In this document: in pieces, positions 12,245 through 24,497 of the stretch
Layout: each line of letters opens with the position of its first letter
How positions within the stretch are numbered: the stretch's first letter is position 1
From: Oscheius dolichura
Lineage: Eukaryota; Nematoda; Chromadorea; Rhabditida; Rhabditidae
DNA length: 64,000 nucleotides
NCBI GenBank assembly: GCA_932521035.1
Contig: OW051495.1
Span: 4,712,001 to 4,776,000, forward strand
Direction of reading: 5' to 3'
Notes under the pieces: model-generated
The model's input: only the letters and a program-made list of their open reading frames with translations
Told to the model about the DNA's origin: nothing
Databases searched by the model: none
Program-made: the position numbers and the translations under genes

Positions 12245-13735
12245 CTAGTTGTTCTTACGCTCGTCTTCAGTCTGGGCCCGGCGGCGGAAGTGGCACTTCT
12301 TGACGATCCCGTTGAAATAGCCCAAGTAGCAGAGCATGATGCCTCGGAAGAGGCCGGCCAAGGCTATCTGCACCATGGCCCGGCCGAGACTCTTCTCCGG
12401 GCAGGCGCCGGCCGTCAGGACACCTGCAACTCGTAACTTCTTGTCCCCTCGCCTTCCTACCAAGCATCCATCCATCCAGCCCGATACACGTGGCATAATT
12501 TCCTGCCTCAATGTCGTCAACATGTGCCTTGGCGACGTCTTCTGGGCTGAATAGTCCGGCCGCTTCGGAGATCAGCTGCGTTTCCTCGGGCATTGTCTCC
12601 AGCTCCTGTTTAAATCCTTCTGTCTCGGTGTTCGGGGGATACAGTAGGGCCACGTTTATTTTATATGGAAGCAGCTCCATGTGTAAAGTATCAGCAAACC
12701 CGCTGAAAATTCGGTTTTTGGGGAAATGGCCAGCTCAACCGCAGAGCAAATTTGGTAGGCGAATACGCAGAATATCCGAAAATGGCACACTGGCCAGCTG
12801 CCGATGAGACGAACGAAATGTGTCCGGATCGCTTCTCCTTCATTTTTTCAACGACTGCTCGGGTTGAATAAACCTGAATTTGGACTCTTTTTAGTCTAGG
12901 TTTTCCCATACAGCACTGAGGTAGTTTACTTTCATTTGTGCCTCGAAATCAGTTACTGGCAGCTCCGAAAACGGTGCCTATAAGGGGTATGTTTTTATCT
13001 GACGGGAATTCTACCTGTACACTATGGCCGGCATTGTTAATGAGGATGTCGACTGGTCCTAAACTCTCTTCTGCTTCACGGAAAACAGATTCAATCTGTA
13101 CTGAATTTATTTGATAGACTTTTAACTCACATGGTCATATGATTTTGTCAGATCAGCCGAAAACCACTGAACTTTTTGGTTTTGTGCCCGCTGATCAGCA
13201 AAAAGCTGAAGTTCCTCGCATGCATTTTGCAGATCTTGTTTATTTCGGGCCACAATAGTTACGTTACACCCACGAAATACGAGCTCTTTTGCTAGTTGCT
13301 TTCCGATTCCTTTCGATCCACCTAAATTGGACTTATTGTTTTTCTTCCTCTTCTAGCTGTGATTTTCAATATTTTCTCCAAAAGTAGCTAAAGCATGTGC
13401 GTAACTTTATGACTACTACTAAAAATGAAACTGTAACAAGCAAACAATATTTTCAACAATGCTTTGCGATATAAATTCTATATGAATAAGATGATCTGAA
13501 AATGAACGAATGGTAAATAAGCGTCACAAAAACAGAAACGCGAAAGTAAGTTCGGCTACATCGGGAAGCACTCCGCAATAAAACAATTAACCATGGACTT
13601 ACCAGTTATTAAAGCGTGCTTCTTGTGAAATATGACATTTTTTCTTGATGGTGTGGAAAAGTAGATAACGAGAATGAAGCACAGGATTGCTATAAAGGCA
13701 AAGATCGGAAATAACCAAAGGAAGGCCCAAGCCAT
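12245..13735 (-). CDS. KDSR: 3-ketodihydrosphingosine reductase (sphingolipid synthesis)
   Basis: This short-chain dehydrogenase reduces 3-ketodihydrosphingosine to dihydrosphingosine at the ER. The start at 13735 gives a membrane anchor ([20 protein letters not shown]). A long intron is followed by the NADPH motif ([18 protein letters not shown]), the NAG motif (DILINNAG), the serine segment ([16 protein letters not shown]) and the catalytic [12 protein letters not shown]. The C-terminal part [20 protein letters not shown] matches KDSR rather than other reductases. A hydrophobic tail and a basic end ([16 protein letters not shown]) follow, with the stop at 12245. The 5' half is AT-rich and the 3' half GC-rich. 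The start codon follows the stop of the upstream Rpp14-like frame after a single base. Confidence 0.88.
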
Positions 13736-13736
13736 G

Positions 13737-14330
13737 TTAAAATTCGCCTGTGTATTCAGTCAACTGTAAAAAATTAAGTGTACTTTTCAAAAAGTTATTT
13801 ACAGCGTTAAAATGTACGGCAACACGTCGATTGAACAGAAGTCCAAATGCTGATAAAGCTGCCCAAATCTGTTGAATATCTTTTCCTGGTGCTATTACGC
13901 TTCCTTTGCGACTGTTGACGTCAAAATCGCCAACCTGAAGAACGAAAAAATGTATAAGAAAGTGAACATATAAAAAAAACCTTATAGTCTGGTCCAACAG
14001 AGCCTAAGATTACACGAACGGCTTGCTGTACGAGGGTGTCAAAATCCTTTTCTTCGAAAGAATTGGAGTCGCCCACTTCCCTGCAATAGACACGATCAAT
14101 GAAATAGTAAGTAGCAGGAAAGATCGATTTTCTGCAACGATATTGGAGATAGCACTGCCACCTTCTGATAAAGGCGGAGATGCGGCAGAATAAAACATAC
14201 ACTTTTACTGTTAGTCGAGCAAACTCTTCTTTTACTGTGCAGTCTATTCCCATAAGGTTGTTTGTAGCTGAACAAAACAGATTATTGAGTTCAACAAATT
14301 TTAAATCTAATTCGTGAATAACGACACAAC
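13737..14330 (-). CDS. Rpp14/POP5-like RNase P subunit, 5' end unresolved
   Basis: The supported part reads ATYYFIDRVYCREVGDSNSF, then FDTLVQQAVRVILGSVGPDY. After an intron comes VGDFDVNSRKGSVIAPGKDI and QIWAALSAFGLLFNRRVAVH, then a short last exon ALTEYTGEF with the stop at 13737-13739. Order and spacing resemble vertebrate Rpp14 (YHYMKV, FKQLLISAVKDLFG, KLWSSLTLLG), a protein subunit of RNase P/MRP that matures tRNA 5' ends. The assignment rests on this pattern only. The upstream stretch LDLKFVELNNLFCSATNNLM is open in the same frame but its place in the gene is unclear. The stop codon is one base from the KDSR start, so the two probably share a transcript. Confidence 0.55.
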
Positions 14331-14479
14331 ATTGATGAAAAGAAGAAATACATTTAGATTTATTTAATGAATAAATACATGTGGTAAAGCTCTTCAAAGT
14401 TTGTCAAAATGAACATTACAATAAATCTACATATTCAAAAACTTCAAGACAAGAAAATTATAAAAATAAAAATCGAAAT

Positions 14480-15379
14480 TTACTCGCATTCCGGAACAAT
14501 TGTGCAATTGTTGGCTTTTCTCCTCAAAACTACATTGCCTCTCTGACGTTTCACAACTTCCAAACGATAATGTAGCAATAAGCGATGAAGCTGGAAAAAA
14601 AATATAAGAAAAGAACTATCTAAATGAACGCCTTACATGAGCTGAATTAGGTCGATCTTTTATCTTAAATTCTAGCCCCATTTCTCCATCATCCCTGCTC
14701 AGAGCAAACCTTTCCAGACGTTTTTCTAATTGTGATAGCTCTAGTTTTAGTTGTTTATTTTTCCGAGCTTTGCGATCAACAGGATTCTGAAAAAAATCAT
14801 TTGTTCACATTTTAAAAGAACGTTTTTACTAAAGAGAATAAACTCACAAAAAAATCCGGATCATTTATGGAATATCCAACCCAGTCGCTTTGTTCATCAT
14901 CAGCTTCACAATCACCAGCACGTTCATCTTCACTGGAGGAGATTTGTGATTCAAATCCATTCGAATCAACTTCCATGTGCTCTATAAACAGATACGAGTT
15001 TTTTTTTAAATGAAGAGAAATACATACCTGTTTTGGACGATGATGGTTTACTTATAACATCCACATCCATAAAAAGCGATCTTTTTTTCCTTAGAAGTTT
15101 TTTCTTTCTGGATACGAATTAAAAAATGACCTACAAATCTTATACCTGTTTGCGTTTGATGCAGAACCTTCAGGAAGAGAATCCGATTCCAAAGATACTT
15201 GAGTGTTCTTCTTCCCATCTAATTTTGACTGGAAAACAATTTTGACCCTTTGGTTATATTTTCTTTTATACTAGACAGAAAATATACGAATAAAATTAAA
15301 TGCAGATTACCTCATTACCATCACCGTCGCTGTCAGTATTTTTCGGCCTGCGAAATGTAGCATTGTCGAAGCTGTTCAT
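14480..15379 (-). CDS. Small acidic protein with an R3H-like C-terminus
   Basis: The start at 15379 gives MNSFDNATFRRPKNTDSDGD. Short exons then encode a serine/acidic, lysine-rich middle (KKKLLRKKRSLFMDVDVIS, ISSSEDERAGDCEADDEQSD). Near the end comes KARKNKQLKLELSQLEKRLE, then FKIKDRPNSAHLHRLLLHYR and LEVVKRQRGNVVLRRK, with the stop at 14480. The last segment resembles the R3H nucleic-acid-binding domain, as found in G-patch/R3H proteins, but the key arginine-histidine spacing is not exact. It is likely nuclear. It heads a compact minus-strand run with the Rpp14-like and KDSR genes. Confidence 0.55.
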
Positions 15380-15392
15380 TATCTGAAAATAG
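15380..15392 (-). promoter_or_regulatory. Candidate spliced-leader acceptor before the R3H-like gene
   Basis: On the minus strand ctattttcag ends three bases before the ATG at 15379. It suits trans-splicing or a short upstream non-coding exon. Confidence 0.35.
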
Positions 15393-15971
15393 AGAAATAA
15401 CACTCAGAAATAGGAAAGGAATCGCTCTAGCTAAACATCACAGAACAAAATCGTCTCTGCAAAAATGGTCATCGGGCTAGCTGGCTAAGCAGGAAGGAGT
15501 ATCGATCAATGGGTACGCCGGCCGGCGTACATAAAAAAGGTTTTGCCGTGGAACTGCGGCTGCAGCAGAGTAGAGAAAACAAATATATAGAAGTGAGTGA
15601 GAATACAAATTGACTGATATTCTCACTTCCATACTTTTTGCACAAAAAATGTAAACAAAACAATGGGGTGTGAAAATAAGATTGGACAAACAGAAAATTC
15701 CCATAATTTTTGTCGTTTGCAGATGAAAAAGCAGTGGAAAATATAAGAGCAAACACCCAGATTGTAGAGGGCCGCTGGTCAAGCAAGGAACCGAAACATC
15801 AACATACGTTTATGCCTTATAGAACGGAATTGGAACAAAAATTGACACCATTGCTATATCGATGTTGTCACTGACCCGTTTCAATGCTGTTACTTTTCTT
15901 CGAGAAAATGATAAAATTGCCCATTGCAAAATATGAGCTATAGCAAAGAAGAGAAACTCTTATAAAGTGGC
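15393..15971. other. AT-rich intergenic region
   Basis: No gene is supported. Two overlapping minus-strand open frames of about 100 codons (15469-15786) match nothing recognised and lack splice context. Confidence 0.4.
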
Positions 15972-15979
15972 ATCGGAAC
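15972..15979. repeat. Left 8-bp target-site duplication of the hAT element
   Basis: ATCGGAAC is repeated exactly at 18857-18864, flanking the element. Eight-base duplications are the hallmark of hAT transposition. Confidence 0.95.
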
Positions 15980-18856
15980 CAGGGGTGGGCGGAAGAGATT
16001 TCAAAATTTTCGGAACACGGAAGACGGAATTCCGAGAGGGGCCTAAATTTGCGGAAGGCGGAAGACGGAATTCCGGAGCCAAAAAAGCCCGGAATTCCGG
16101 GTTTTTCGGAACGGAAGACGGAAGTATTTGCCTTCTGTATAGTTTCAGATTTAACGTCTGTATAACCAATTTTGAGATGCTTTTTGTAATATATTATTGT
16201 TTCAGTCTCTCCGGACGCATACTATACTAAATCGAATGAAAAACACAAAAAATGTGACAAAATGACTAGAATAACAAAAAAATCAACGATCTAAAGAGTC
16301 TAACAGAGGCACGTTTAACTTAAGAAAAAGTAATTGTTCTAATGTAGTGTGAGACATACATTTTCGCAAGTCACTGACTAAATAACCGGCTGAGGAAAAT
16401 AATCTTTCGCTCTCACAGGAAGTTGCTGGACAACATAGATATTTGTAAGCCAAGTTCTTGAGTAACGGAAACTTTGCCGAGTTTCTAGCATCGTCCCAAA
16501 AAAATGACACATTCAGGTTTACATCGCCTTTTGTCGAAAAGAATTCATCAAATTCCTAAAGTAATAGTAACAATTGTAATAATAAGACGTACGACAGTAA
16601 ATTTTGTTCTCAAATCCAGTAGCTGAGGCATCTCTGGGTGCGTAATTGGCTGAGATGACAAGTACTCGGCAAATAGATCATTGATCGTTTCGGAGCGTTT
16701 TACGTTATTATTAGATTCAAATTCGGCTGTCTCCCCGGATGATGTACTTGTTAATTCTAATAAAGCCTGATCAAATAACCGCTTCTAAAACTAACATAAC
16801 CGAGAAGAAGAAACGAACTTTTAATGATTGAGCTTTGTCGTCGTCGAAATAGTTGTCTTTAAACCTCGGGTCTAATAACGTTCCAAATATAGCATCAGGT
16901 GTATCAGAAACATAGGCGTCCATTCGTTTACTGAAACTTGCGAGAAACGTTTCACGAAAGCGTTCAATATCTAAAGCAAACTTATTGCAATAATTTAACT
17001 AACCTCGGAAAAAATTATTGTCTTGATTGTATTTATTCACTATGACTATCCAGAGTGGGTATACAACGCTTATAGATGCCCATTGGCGACCTTGCACTTT
17101 GACAACGACCGCGTTTAGTGGCTCAAGAAATTGATACAATCGATTTATAGAAGACCAATCACAGGCAGACAGCTGTGGATAGCTAAAAAAACAAGCAAAC
17201 AATCTAATGGAATAATATACTAACTTTAAATGGTCCTTGAGAAAATCTTCAACAGCTGGCTGTTGCTCGATAAACCTTTTCAGCATTTGGAAAAGGCTGG
17301 ACCATCTTATATCTATATGCTAAAGGCAAAATGCAAATTGGAAAGACAATCAACATACTTTTAGTAACATTCTTGGGGGAATATCAAGTTTTAGAGAAGC
17401 TTCTAGAAGGTCTTCCCGATCCAATCCGCTTTTTCTTATTTTACGGACTATCGTTTTTAACGATTCAATCAGTGTTTTTCCAGGGTATGTTTCCAAGCCA
17501 TCTCGAATCGCCTAAAATAAATGCATAACATATTAAATTTAAAAAACCAAGTGTAGAATGTGATTGAAACAGTGAGCAGATTTCATATCTGCTAATTCGG
17601 CTGTTTTAATCATCGAACTAGCTCCATCTCTAACGAGCATGTGAATTTTATTCTCGACTCCGTATTCAGACAAGGCTCTGCAAAGTATCCTATTCCAAAA
17701 TTATAAAAAAAACTTACTTGCGGAGAATAATTGCCATATTTTTGCCAGAGTGTGATCCTTTCATTGAAAAAGCTCCTATTATAATGTGACGATTGTGAAA
17801 AGAATTATCCAAAAAATGTCCAGTTATAGCAAAAAGGTTATGACCATTTTCAGAAGACGACCAGGCATCACAAGTGAGACTTAAGTCTCGCACAGACGAT
17901 AGAATATCAACTAGTCTTAACAACGACTGTAAATCAAAACTGTGATTGCAACACACAAACCTTTCTTTATATTCCAAAAATAGCTGAGGTATTAAACGCC
18001 GACAAATTGTTCGCCTGCTTTTGGGTTTGTAACGAGGAGCAATTGTATTCACAAAGCTTTTGAAACCGTGCCCTTCGATTACAGTAGGTGGAAGACCATC
18101 ACAGACTATCCATTTGGTTACCGCTTGATCAAATCTATTACTTAATTCACCATTGTCTGTCCAAGCCGAAAGAGCTACTTTGATAGGTGCTACCTGTATT
18201 CGCAGATAAAATTACAAGTAATATTTTTAATAATAACCTTGGATTGACGAACAGCATCTTCTTTCCTCGAAAAACTTAGTAGGCTCTGCTTTGGCTTCTT
18301 GGGAACTGCTTTCTTTTCTTCTGGTTGAGCTAACTGCAAACAATACAATATAAATCCACTTAATTTAATTAGTCTAACCTGTGAAAAAATATCTGGATGC
18401 TTCTTTAGCAAATGATGACGCATACAGTTCGTTGAACCATCATTTTGCTTCTTCATTGTGACATTACATTGTTTACACAATACCTTGTCTTCAATTACTT
18501 CGAAGTAATCACTGTATTTTAATTTCTTCATTGTTAACTATAAAATATAATCCATGTAAATAGTAAAAGAATAGAATAACAAGAAAAAAGAAAGAAAAAA
18601 CTGAAAACAAGTAGGCAAAGAAAAAATGCGGCGAAATTTCGCTGCTCTGCGTAGTTTGCGTACTGAAACAATGACACGCCCGTCTCACCTAAAAATTCTT
18701 TTCATCACCACTTCATACAACAAGAATTAGCTTTCTTCCGGATTCACTTCCGTAAAATAGGCCTTTTTTCCGGAAGACGGAACACGGAATTCCGAGCTCA
18801 AAAAAGCCCGGAATTCCGGGTTTTCGGAACACGGAACGGAATTCCGCCCACCCCTG
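15980..18856 (-). mobile_element. hAT-family DNA transposon, apparently complete
   Basis: The element is 2,877 bp. Its ends are perfect 15-bp terminal inverted repeats (CAGGGGTGGGCGGAA). Subterminal regions are packed with GGAATTCCG and CGGAAGACGG motifs and with the 14-bp palindrome CCCGGAATTCCGGG near each end (16088-16101 and 18807-18820). One transposase gene fills the interior. The 8-bp duplication is undamaged, so the insertion is probably recent. Confidence 0.95.
16283..18531 (-). CDS. hAT transposase with BED zinc finger
   Basis: The start at 18531 leads into a BED-type zinc finger (VLCKQCNVTMKKQNDGSTNC, then MRHHLLKKH). Downstream exons carry the first acidic catalytic site of the RNase H-like fold (LSLTCDAWSSSENGHNLFAI) and the C-terminal hAT dimerisation region (LCCPATSCESERLFSSAGYL), with the stop at 16283. 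The gene is broken by several short GT/AG introns, like host genes. No frame damage was noticed within the exons read, so it may encode active enzyme. Exact joins in the middle were not all checked. Confidence 0.82.
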
Positions 18857-18864
18857 ATCGGAAC
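18857..18864. repeat. Right 8-bp target-site duplication of the hAT element
   Basis: ATCGGAAC is an exact copy of 15972-15979. Confidence 0.95.
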
Positions 18865-19122
18865 CAGATTTTTCGTCTTCCTTTTATACAATATAATATT
18901 TATTTTGTAATGGGCGAAAGAGACAACAAAAATGATGACAATAGGAAGATGCGGCTAGTGTTAGCTATCCGGAGGTTCTAATCTCACCGGGTATTATCTA
19001 GAATATAAACTCTGAATATCACGTGGCACGCAAAACTAGCAGTTTTCTTTTGGAAAGTATCTGACAAAGTGCAATAGTAACCGTCAAGAAAAGATACAAC
19101 AAGTGGAATTATGGCAGGAGAT

Positions 19123-22100
19123 TCAAAAACCTTCGTCCCAGCCGGAGAACTCGTCCGGGGGCACATCCAAGTCTGGCGGATAATTATCGAAGTTAGTCAC
19201 ATCGGCAGGGTTGGATACCTGAAAATATTATATTTTCTGCTCACTGATATTATTACCTTGGGAAGGATGGGTGCCTTGAGTGTCCGGGAGCGGAGTCCTT
19301 CCCAGTCGAATCCCATGAACCAGCGGTGTTTCCGAATGTCGTTGACTCCCCCGCTGCCCGATCCCAGCCGCTCTCCGGGGTTGTCCCGACAGAGCTTTTT
19401 GACGAGAGCCGTCGCCGTTTTCCCGATCCGTCTAAAAATGAAATTGACGGGGAGGAGAGGGGCAGACGGACCTGTTGGGTATCTCTAGTGCATCGACCCC
19501 CTTGAGGATGAGGGTGTAGGTCTTCATAGGGTCGCTGGCCTGGAAGGGCGGCCTGCCCAGCATCAGCTCGCAGATGTAGATGCCGAGTGCCCAGTAGTCG
19601 GCCGCTTGGTCGTGTCCCTTGTTCAGAATAATCTCCGGCGACACGTATTCCGGCGTTCCACAAAATGTCCATGTCTTTCGACCCGAGGCTAATTTTTTGG
19701 CAAATCCGAAGTCAACCTGAACCGGGGGGTCGTGGGGGAGGAGGGCGGCCAACTGACAAGTTTTAAGTATCCCGTATTTGTGAGTAAGCAGTTTTCCGGT
19801 TTGAGGTCCCGATAGACAATGTTTTTCCTGTGGAGGTACTCAAGTCCCTCGAGCACGCAGGCCACGAAGAAGCGGGCCGTGTAGTCGTCGAAGTGACCCC
19901 GGTCGCGGAGCGTCGTCCACAGCTCGCCGCCCAGGCACACCTCCAGCAGCATGTACACGTATTTGGTGTCTCGGAATGTCTTGAACAGTCTGAACTCTCT
20001 CTGTCTGCCCTGTCCCCTGGCCGTCTCTCACTTGACTATCCAGTCCGAGCTCGTCTCCATCATGATGTTCCTCTCCGCGAAGATGTGCTCCTGCTGTCTC
20101 GTGTCCACTGAAACTCCTTCTTTATTCCGGCCATCCTCCCCCACTGACCGATATGTTTCTTTTTGAGGGCCTTCAACGCGAATGTCCTGTTCTTGTCGCC
20201 GTTGAGACAGACCAACTCCACCCGTCCGAAGCCGCCCACCCCGAGGGTGGCGATCCTTTTGATTTGGTTCAGTTTGACTTCGGCGAACTCCGCCCTGATG
20301 TCCTCTTTGACGGGGCTCGGCGGCTCGTGGACGACGGTGGCCAGCCTCTCCTTGTCCCCGTAGTCCTTCTTCACTCCCTCGATATCTCCGATCAATTTCA
20401 CAAAAGAGTCTCTGAATCTCTTGGTCTATTTATAAGCGAAAAAGGGAACCTGTCAAGTGTGAGGACTTCGACCCCTGGAGCCTGGGCGATGATATTGGCC
20501 GTCCGGACCTCCTCCCCCAGGAGGGCGCGCTCCCCGAAGAAGTCTCCCTGGCCGAGGATCCGGATCTCACGGGGCTCGGATTCTCCCTCGATCAACTGGG
20601 TCACCTTCACCTGGCCGCTGTTGATAATGAAGAAGGCGTCTCCCTGAAACCCGTATTTATTTCTCTCTTCTCGCTCTTTTAGCCCCGAAATTGAATCAGC
20701 CGTCAATTACTCTTTAGCCGAAACAATTGGCCTAGTCTCTGGGAGATCTCTCAAAGTTGTACCTTCTCTCCCTGCCGGATGATGTAGTGTCCTCCCGCGT
20801 AGTAGTCCTGGTCCAGGACGTCGGCGATCTTCGATATCCGATCCTCGGTGAGCTTCTCGAAGATGGTCACCTTGCCCAGGAAGTTCATCAGCTGGGAGTG
20901 TCTCTCCATTCCCAGCCTTTGGGTGATCATTTGGAAGACACTTCGGTCCAGAACCCAGAGTTGGACATCGCTGACGGCCTGGATGGAGGCCGTCCTCGTG
21001 CAGTTGTATAGGATGGCCAGCTCGCCCATGACTGTGCCCGGCCTCATCGTCCCGAGAGACTGCCCCTCCCTCGAAACTTGTAACTCTCCCTCTGAAGTCC
21101 TTTTATAAAAGAGCATAAAATGGTTCTACCTGCTACGACGAAGAGCCGGTCCCCGGGCTCGCCCTCCTGGATGACCCACTGGCCGGCCCGCGCCCTCATC
21201 TCGTACATACACTCCACCAGCTCGATTATCTGCTCCTTGGCCAACTGCTTCAAGAAGTCATTCTTCTGCACAGCGTCTCGAATCAGTTGTTTTGAACTGG
21301 AAAAAGGGGAGTATACAAAGAGTACAATGTCCTACCCCGCAGTTTTACTGTGATGTTGGAGGGAGGTGGACTTGGTCTGGTCGAAGTTCGTCGGCTCGGC
21401 TGAGACGGCCAGCTTTTTCGCCCTCTGGGTCGTGTCATTGGGCAGTACTGCTTTCTGAAAATACTCTTCTGGTAGGGAATAGTCACCCGCACAACGCAAC
21501 ACCAACAATGTTCACCGTGGATGATGCAATAGACAAAAGAAATCACAAATTCTTAGGAGATGCGTACCTGTGCGAGGTCGTTGTTCAGTTGTTCCGTCTT
21601 GGGGCTGGGGGACGACGGCGCGCCGGGGCTGGCGGCCGAAGTGGCCTTCTGGTCGAGGACTGATCTCAGCTTGTCACATTCTCTCTATAGTCTAGTCTCC
21701 GAAAAGAAAGGCCAAAGGTCACCTGTAGTGCCCTGACTTCTGTCTCGAGTTCCGTGATCCTCTTCGCGTTGGCGTCCATGGCCATCTGTGCCTGTTTAAG
21801 CTGTCCATCCTTCTTCGCGATGGTCTCCTCGAACTGGGGGATGGCCTTCTGTAGTTCGCTCACATCGTATGTCCTGTTCCCCACTTGCACCTGGAAGGGA
21901 TTCATTTTTCCGTGAATTCGGGGGATAATCCCGGAGGCAAACACGAATGGAACCTCCTCGACCAAGTTTTACTCTTTCCTCCCTGGCCTCCCTGTCTGCC
22001 CAGGAGAAAAAGACGCCCGTGTCAGATTTCCTGTCATGTTTTCCCAGCGGTAACATAATTTTATGAGAGGAAATTTCTCGAGATCAAAAGTTCTAAAAGT

Positions 22101-24093
22101 TGTGAATGGGCGGCGCGCCCTTGAAGTCTCATAAACGGAAGTTGATCGAAGGTTATCTGAACTCGTTCAGGGTCCAAAGAAAGTGCCGAGTTACTCCGAA
22201 GGTCGTCATGTGACAAGCACGGTTCCAGCGAGATCAACGACCCTAATGATAAGCAATTATCTGTCGATCCTTACAATTTGCGCGAATTATAGATGTACGG
22301 GGCCCGAGGCTAAGAGGCCACTTCAGCCGGCCGGGACAGATATAGACACCCAAGGGGGGAGGGGGGCAGGGGGCTCAGAACAGGGGCTCGGACAGAAGGC
22401 CCCATCGATCGCGATCGGTTATCAAACGATAAACAGAGGCCATTAGAGAACACTCTCGCGAAACCTGGTTTTGATAGGGAAGACGGGGATCAAGGTCCAG
22501 AAAGTACTGGTCCTCTCTGCTCGAGAGGGTCCCTGTCAAGGAGTTTAAACTTTAAAGCAGCAGGGACGGGTAGCACCTGGATATCAGGGAGGAGAAGGAG
22601 GAGGAGGAGGAGACGGAAAAAGGGAAAGAAGGGCCTTACCAGGACGGAGTTGGTTTTGCCGCCGAACATGGGAGAGTAGTGGAGTCGCCGCTCACACAAT
22701 TAGGTAATCGTCGGGTTTGGGGGCCTGAGGCCCGTCTGACGAGGGCAAAAAGACAACAACTTGGCAAAGAGAGCGCCGCCCGCTCTCTTCCCCTGCGTCC
22801 CTGCTGCCTGAACGATCGCAGTGGTGCCTTTATGTCCGCTGACACTGGCCTAACAGGTGCCAGTACTTTGAAAAAGATCGCTCTTCCCTCAACGGAGAAC
22901 CAAAACACGCCTGATAGACCACGGATTACGGCGCCCGGTCCTCCTCCTCCTCCTGCAGCCAAGGCCCACCTGAGACCACAGACCGGGCTGCAGAATTGCC
23001 GCTCCCCGGAAAACTGTCATTGTTACCAGCCGGCGTCGGGGTTCCCATTGTGAAACTGGTCAGAGCTGTTTTTGTGGGGCCTGTCACACCAGATGACATG
23101 CTCGAAATGGGAAAATAAGGAGGACAATCGCATATTCACTGTTTAGAAATTCTGGGCTGGAGTGTCATCGAAACGAGGTTTTGCTCTCTCTCGGCGGGTT
23201 ACTCTGTTCGAAACGAGGGGCCCCCCGCGTGACCTATCTCATTCTCGGGGGGCCGAAAGAGTATCCGGCACCTCATTATTGTCCCTTAGGGTGCAGGGGC
23301 GCCATTCCTAATGAGACGTCTCATTTCCTCACACGGCTAAAAACCGCCTTATTTATGGAATGGCTGGCCCGGATACGGACAAGGACCTATAAAACTACAG
23401 TAGGCTCAGATTATGGGGTTTCATCAGGAAATTTCACCTGTCCGCCGGGAAGCACAGCTTTCCGACTTGTTCTTTTCCCCTCAACAAGCAAAAAACGGCA
23501 GAGGTCTTGACTTTTATGAGATTTTGGGACACCACCTAGGATTGCCAAAGAGATAGAACACTGTCTACAGTTTTGGGGGGCCTTCAATGGGGGAAGGGAG
23601 AATAGAAGGAGCCTTTCTTCGAGGAAAAGAGATTAGGGCTCTTTTAGAGAGGGAAAAAGTAAATGGGGAGAAGAGAAGAAAGTGGAACAGACCTGAGAAA
23701 TTTTGAATATTTTGAAGAGCGAGGTGAGACACATGGACTAGGGAAAGGCAGCTGCACCCCAGCTCAGTTTAGCAAATGAGATTACCGAGCCCCGATTATT
23801 TCAGGGCCGGCAGCTGGGAAAAGGCACTTCGACTTTATGAAAATTGTTTTCGAGCGCTGTTTTGTGGGGTGATTGTTGTGTCCTGTCCTCGTACAACGAC
23901 CCCGTTAGAAAGCCACCGAATTTGGGAGAACACCCGCTGGAAGAAGGACAAAAGAAAAGCAGAAAATAAGGGGGAAAGAGCCCACCTTGAGGCCTTCGAT
24001 GTTCATCTGGTCCGACGGTTTCCTCAGTTTGGAGAAGAAGCTGCGGATGCCTCCTCCCGAGCTCCCGCTGGACGGCCGCGCGGAGCTGCTCAT
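19123..24093 (-). CDS. egl-4: cGMP-dependent protein kinase
   Basis: PKG phosphorylates targets when cGMP rises; in nematodes it acts in sensory and body-size signalling. From the N-terminus: a leader exon (23986-24093, [20 protein letters not shown]), an exon at 21890 opening [20 protein letters not shown] and leading into a coiled coil, then a linker. Two cyclic-nucleotide sites follow, with [15 protein letters not shown] and [17 protein letters not shown]; the threonine after each arginine favours cGMP. The kinase has [43 protein letters not shown] and [14 protein letters not shown]. The C-terminus ends FSGWDEGF with the stop at 19123. A second possible first exon lies at 22640-22699. The hAT element lies about 260 bp beyond the 3' end. 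Confidence 0.93.
22640..22699 (-). CDS. egl-4: Alternative first exon of the PKG gene
   Basis: It reads [20 protein letters not shown] and ends at a GT donor (gtaagg) in phase 0. It therefore joins the VQVGNRT exon in frame, just as the leader exon at 23986-24093 does. It would give an isoform with a different N-terminus from its own promoter. Confidence 0.5.
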
Positions 24094-24497
24094 TTTGTGA
24101 TCCGCGTCCCCTCCGCCTGCCTCCGATTCTAAAATGCAATTTGTCTAGGGTTAATTCTCTAAAAGGCACCATTCATAAGAAGGAGAGGCAGTGTTTTTAG
24201 GGACTGGGTCGGGATCAACCACGGACGTGCGTGGGAAAATTTGGACGCAGACTCATTATCGTAAACACAATTATTTTGCTCATTTTAGCGAAAGTGAGAC
24301 AGCGGCTGGAAAGTGGCGGGAGTGGGAGGAGGGAGGAGAAAGAACGGGAAAGTATGAGGTATGGCAGTGTGGTTGAACACGGCAGCCGAGGAAGGACAGG
24401 AGGAGAGAAAGATTTATGGATAGAAACAAAAGGCGGGGCTGTTGATTGGCCGTCGTTCTGAAGCAAGGAAGTCGTATTAGATTAGACTGGGGCCTGT
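24094..24497. other. Gap between CCM2 and PKG, both on the minus strand
   Basis: No gene is seen. It contains the CCM2 3' flank and the likely promoter of the upstream PKG leader exon. Confidence 0.4.

Noticed and set aside
15469-15786. Two overlapping minus frames of about 100 codons
   Set aside because: AT-rich, overlapping in different frames, no family and no splice partner.
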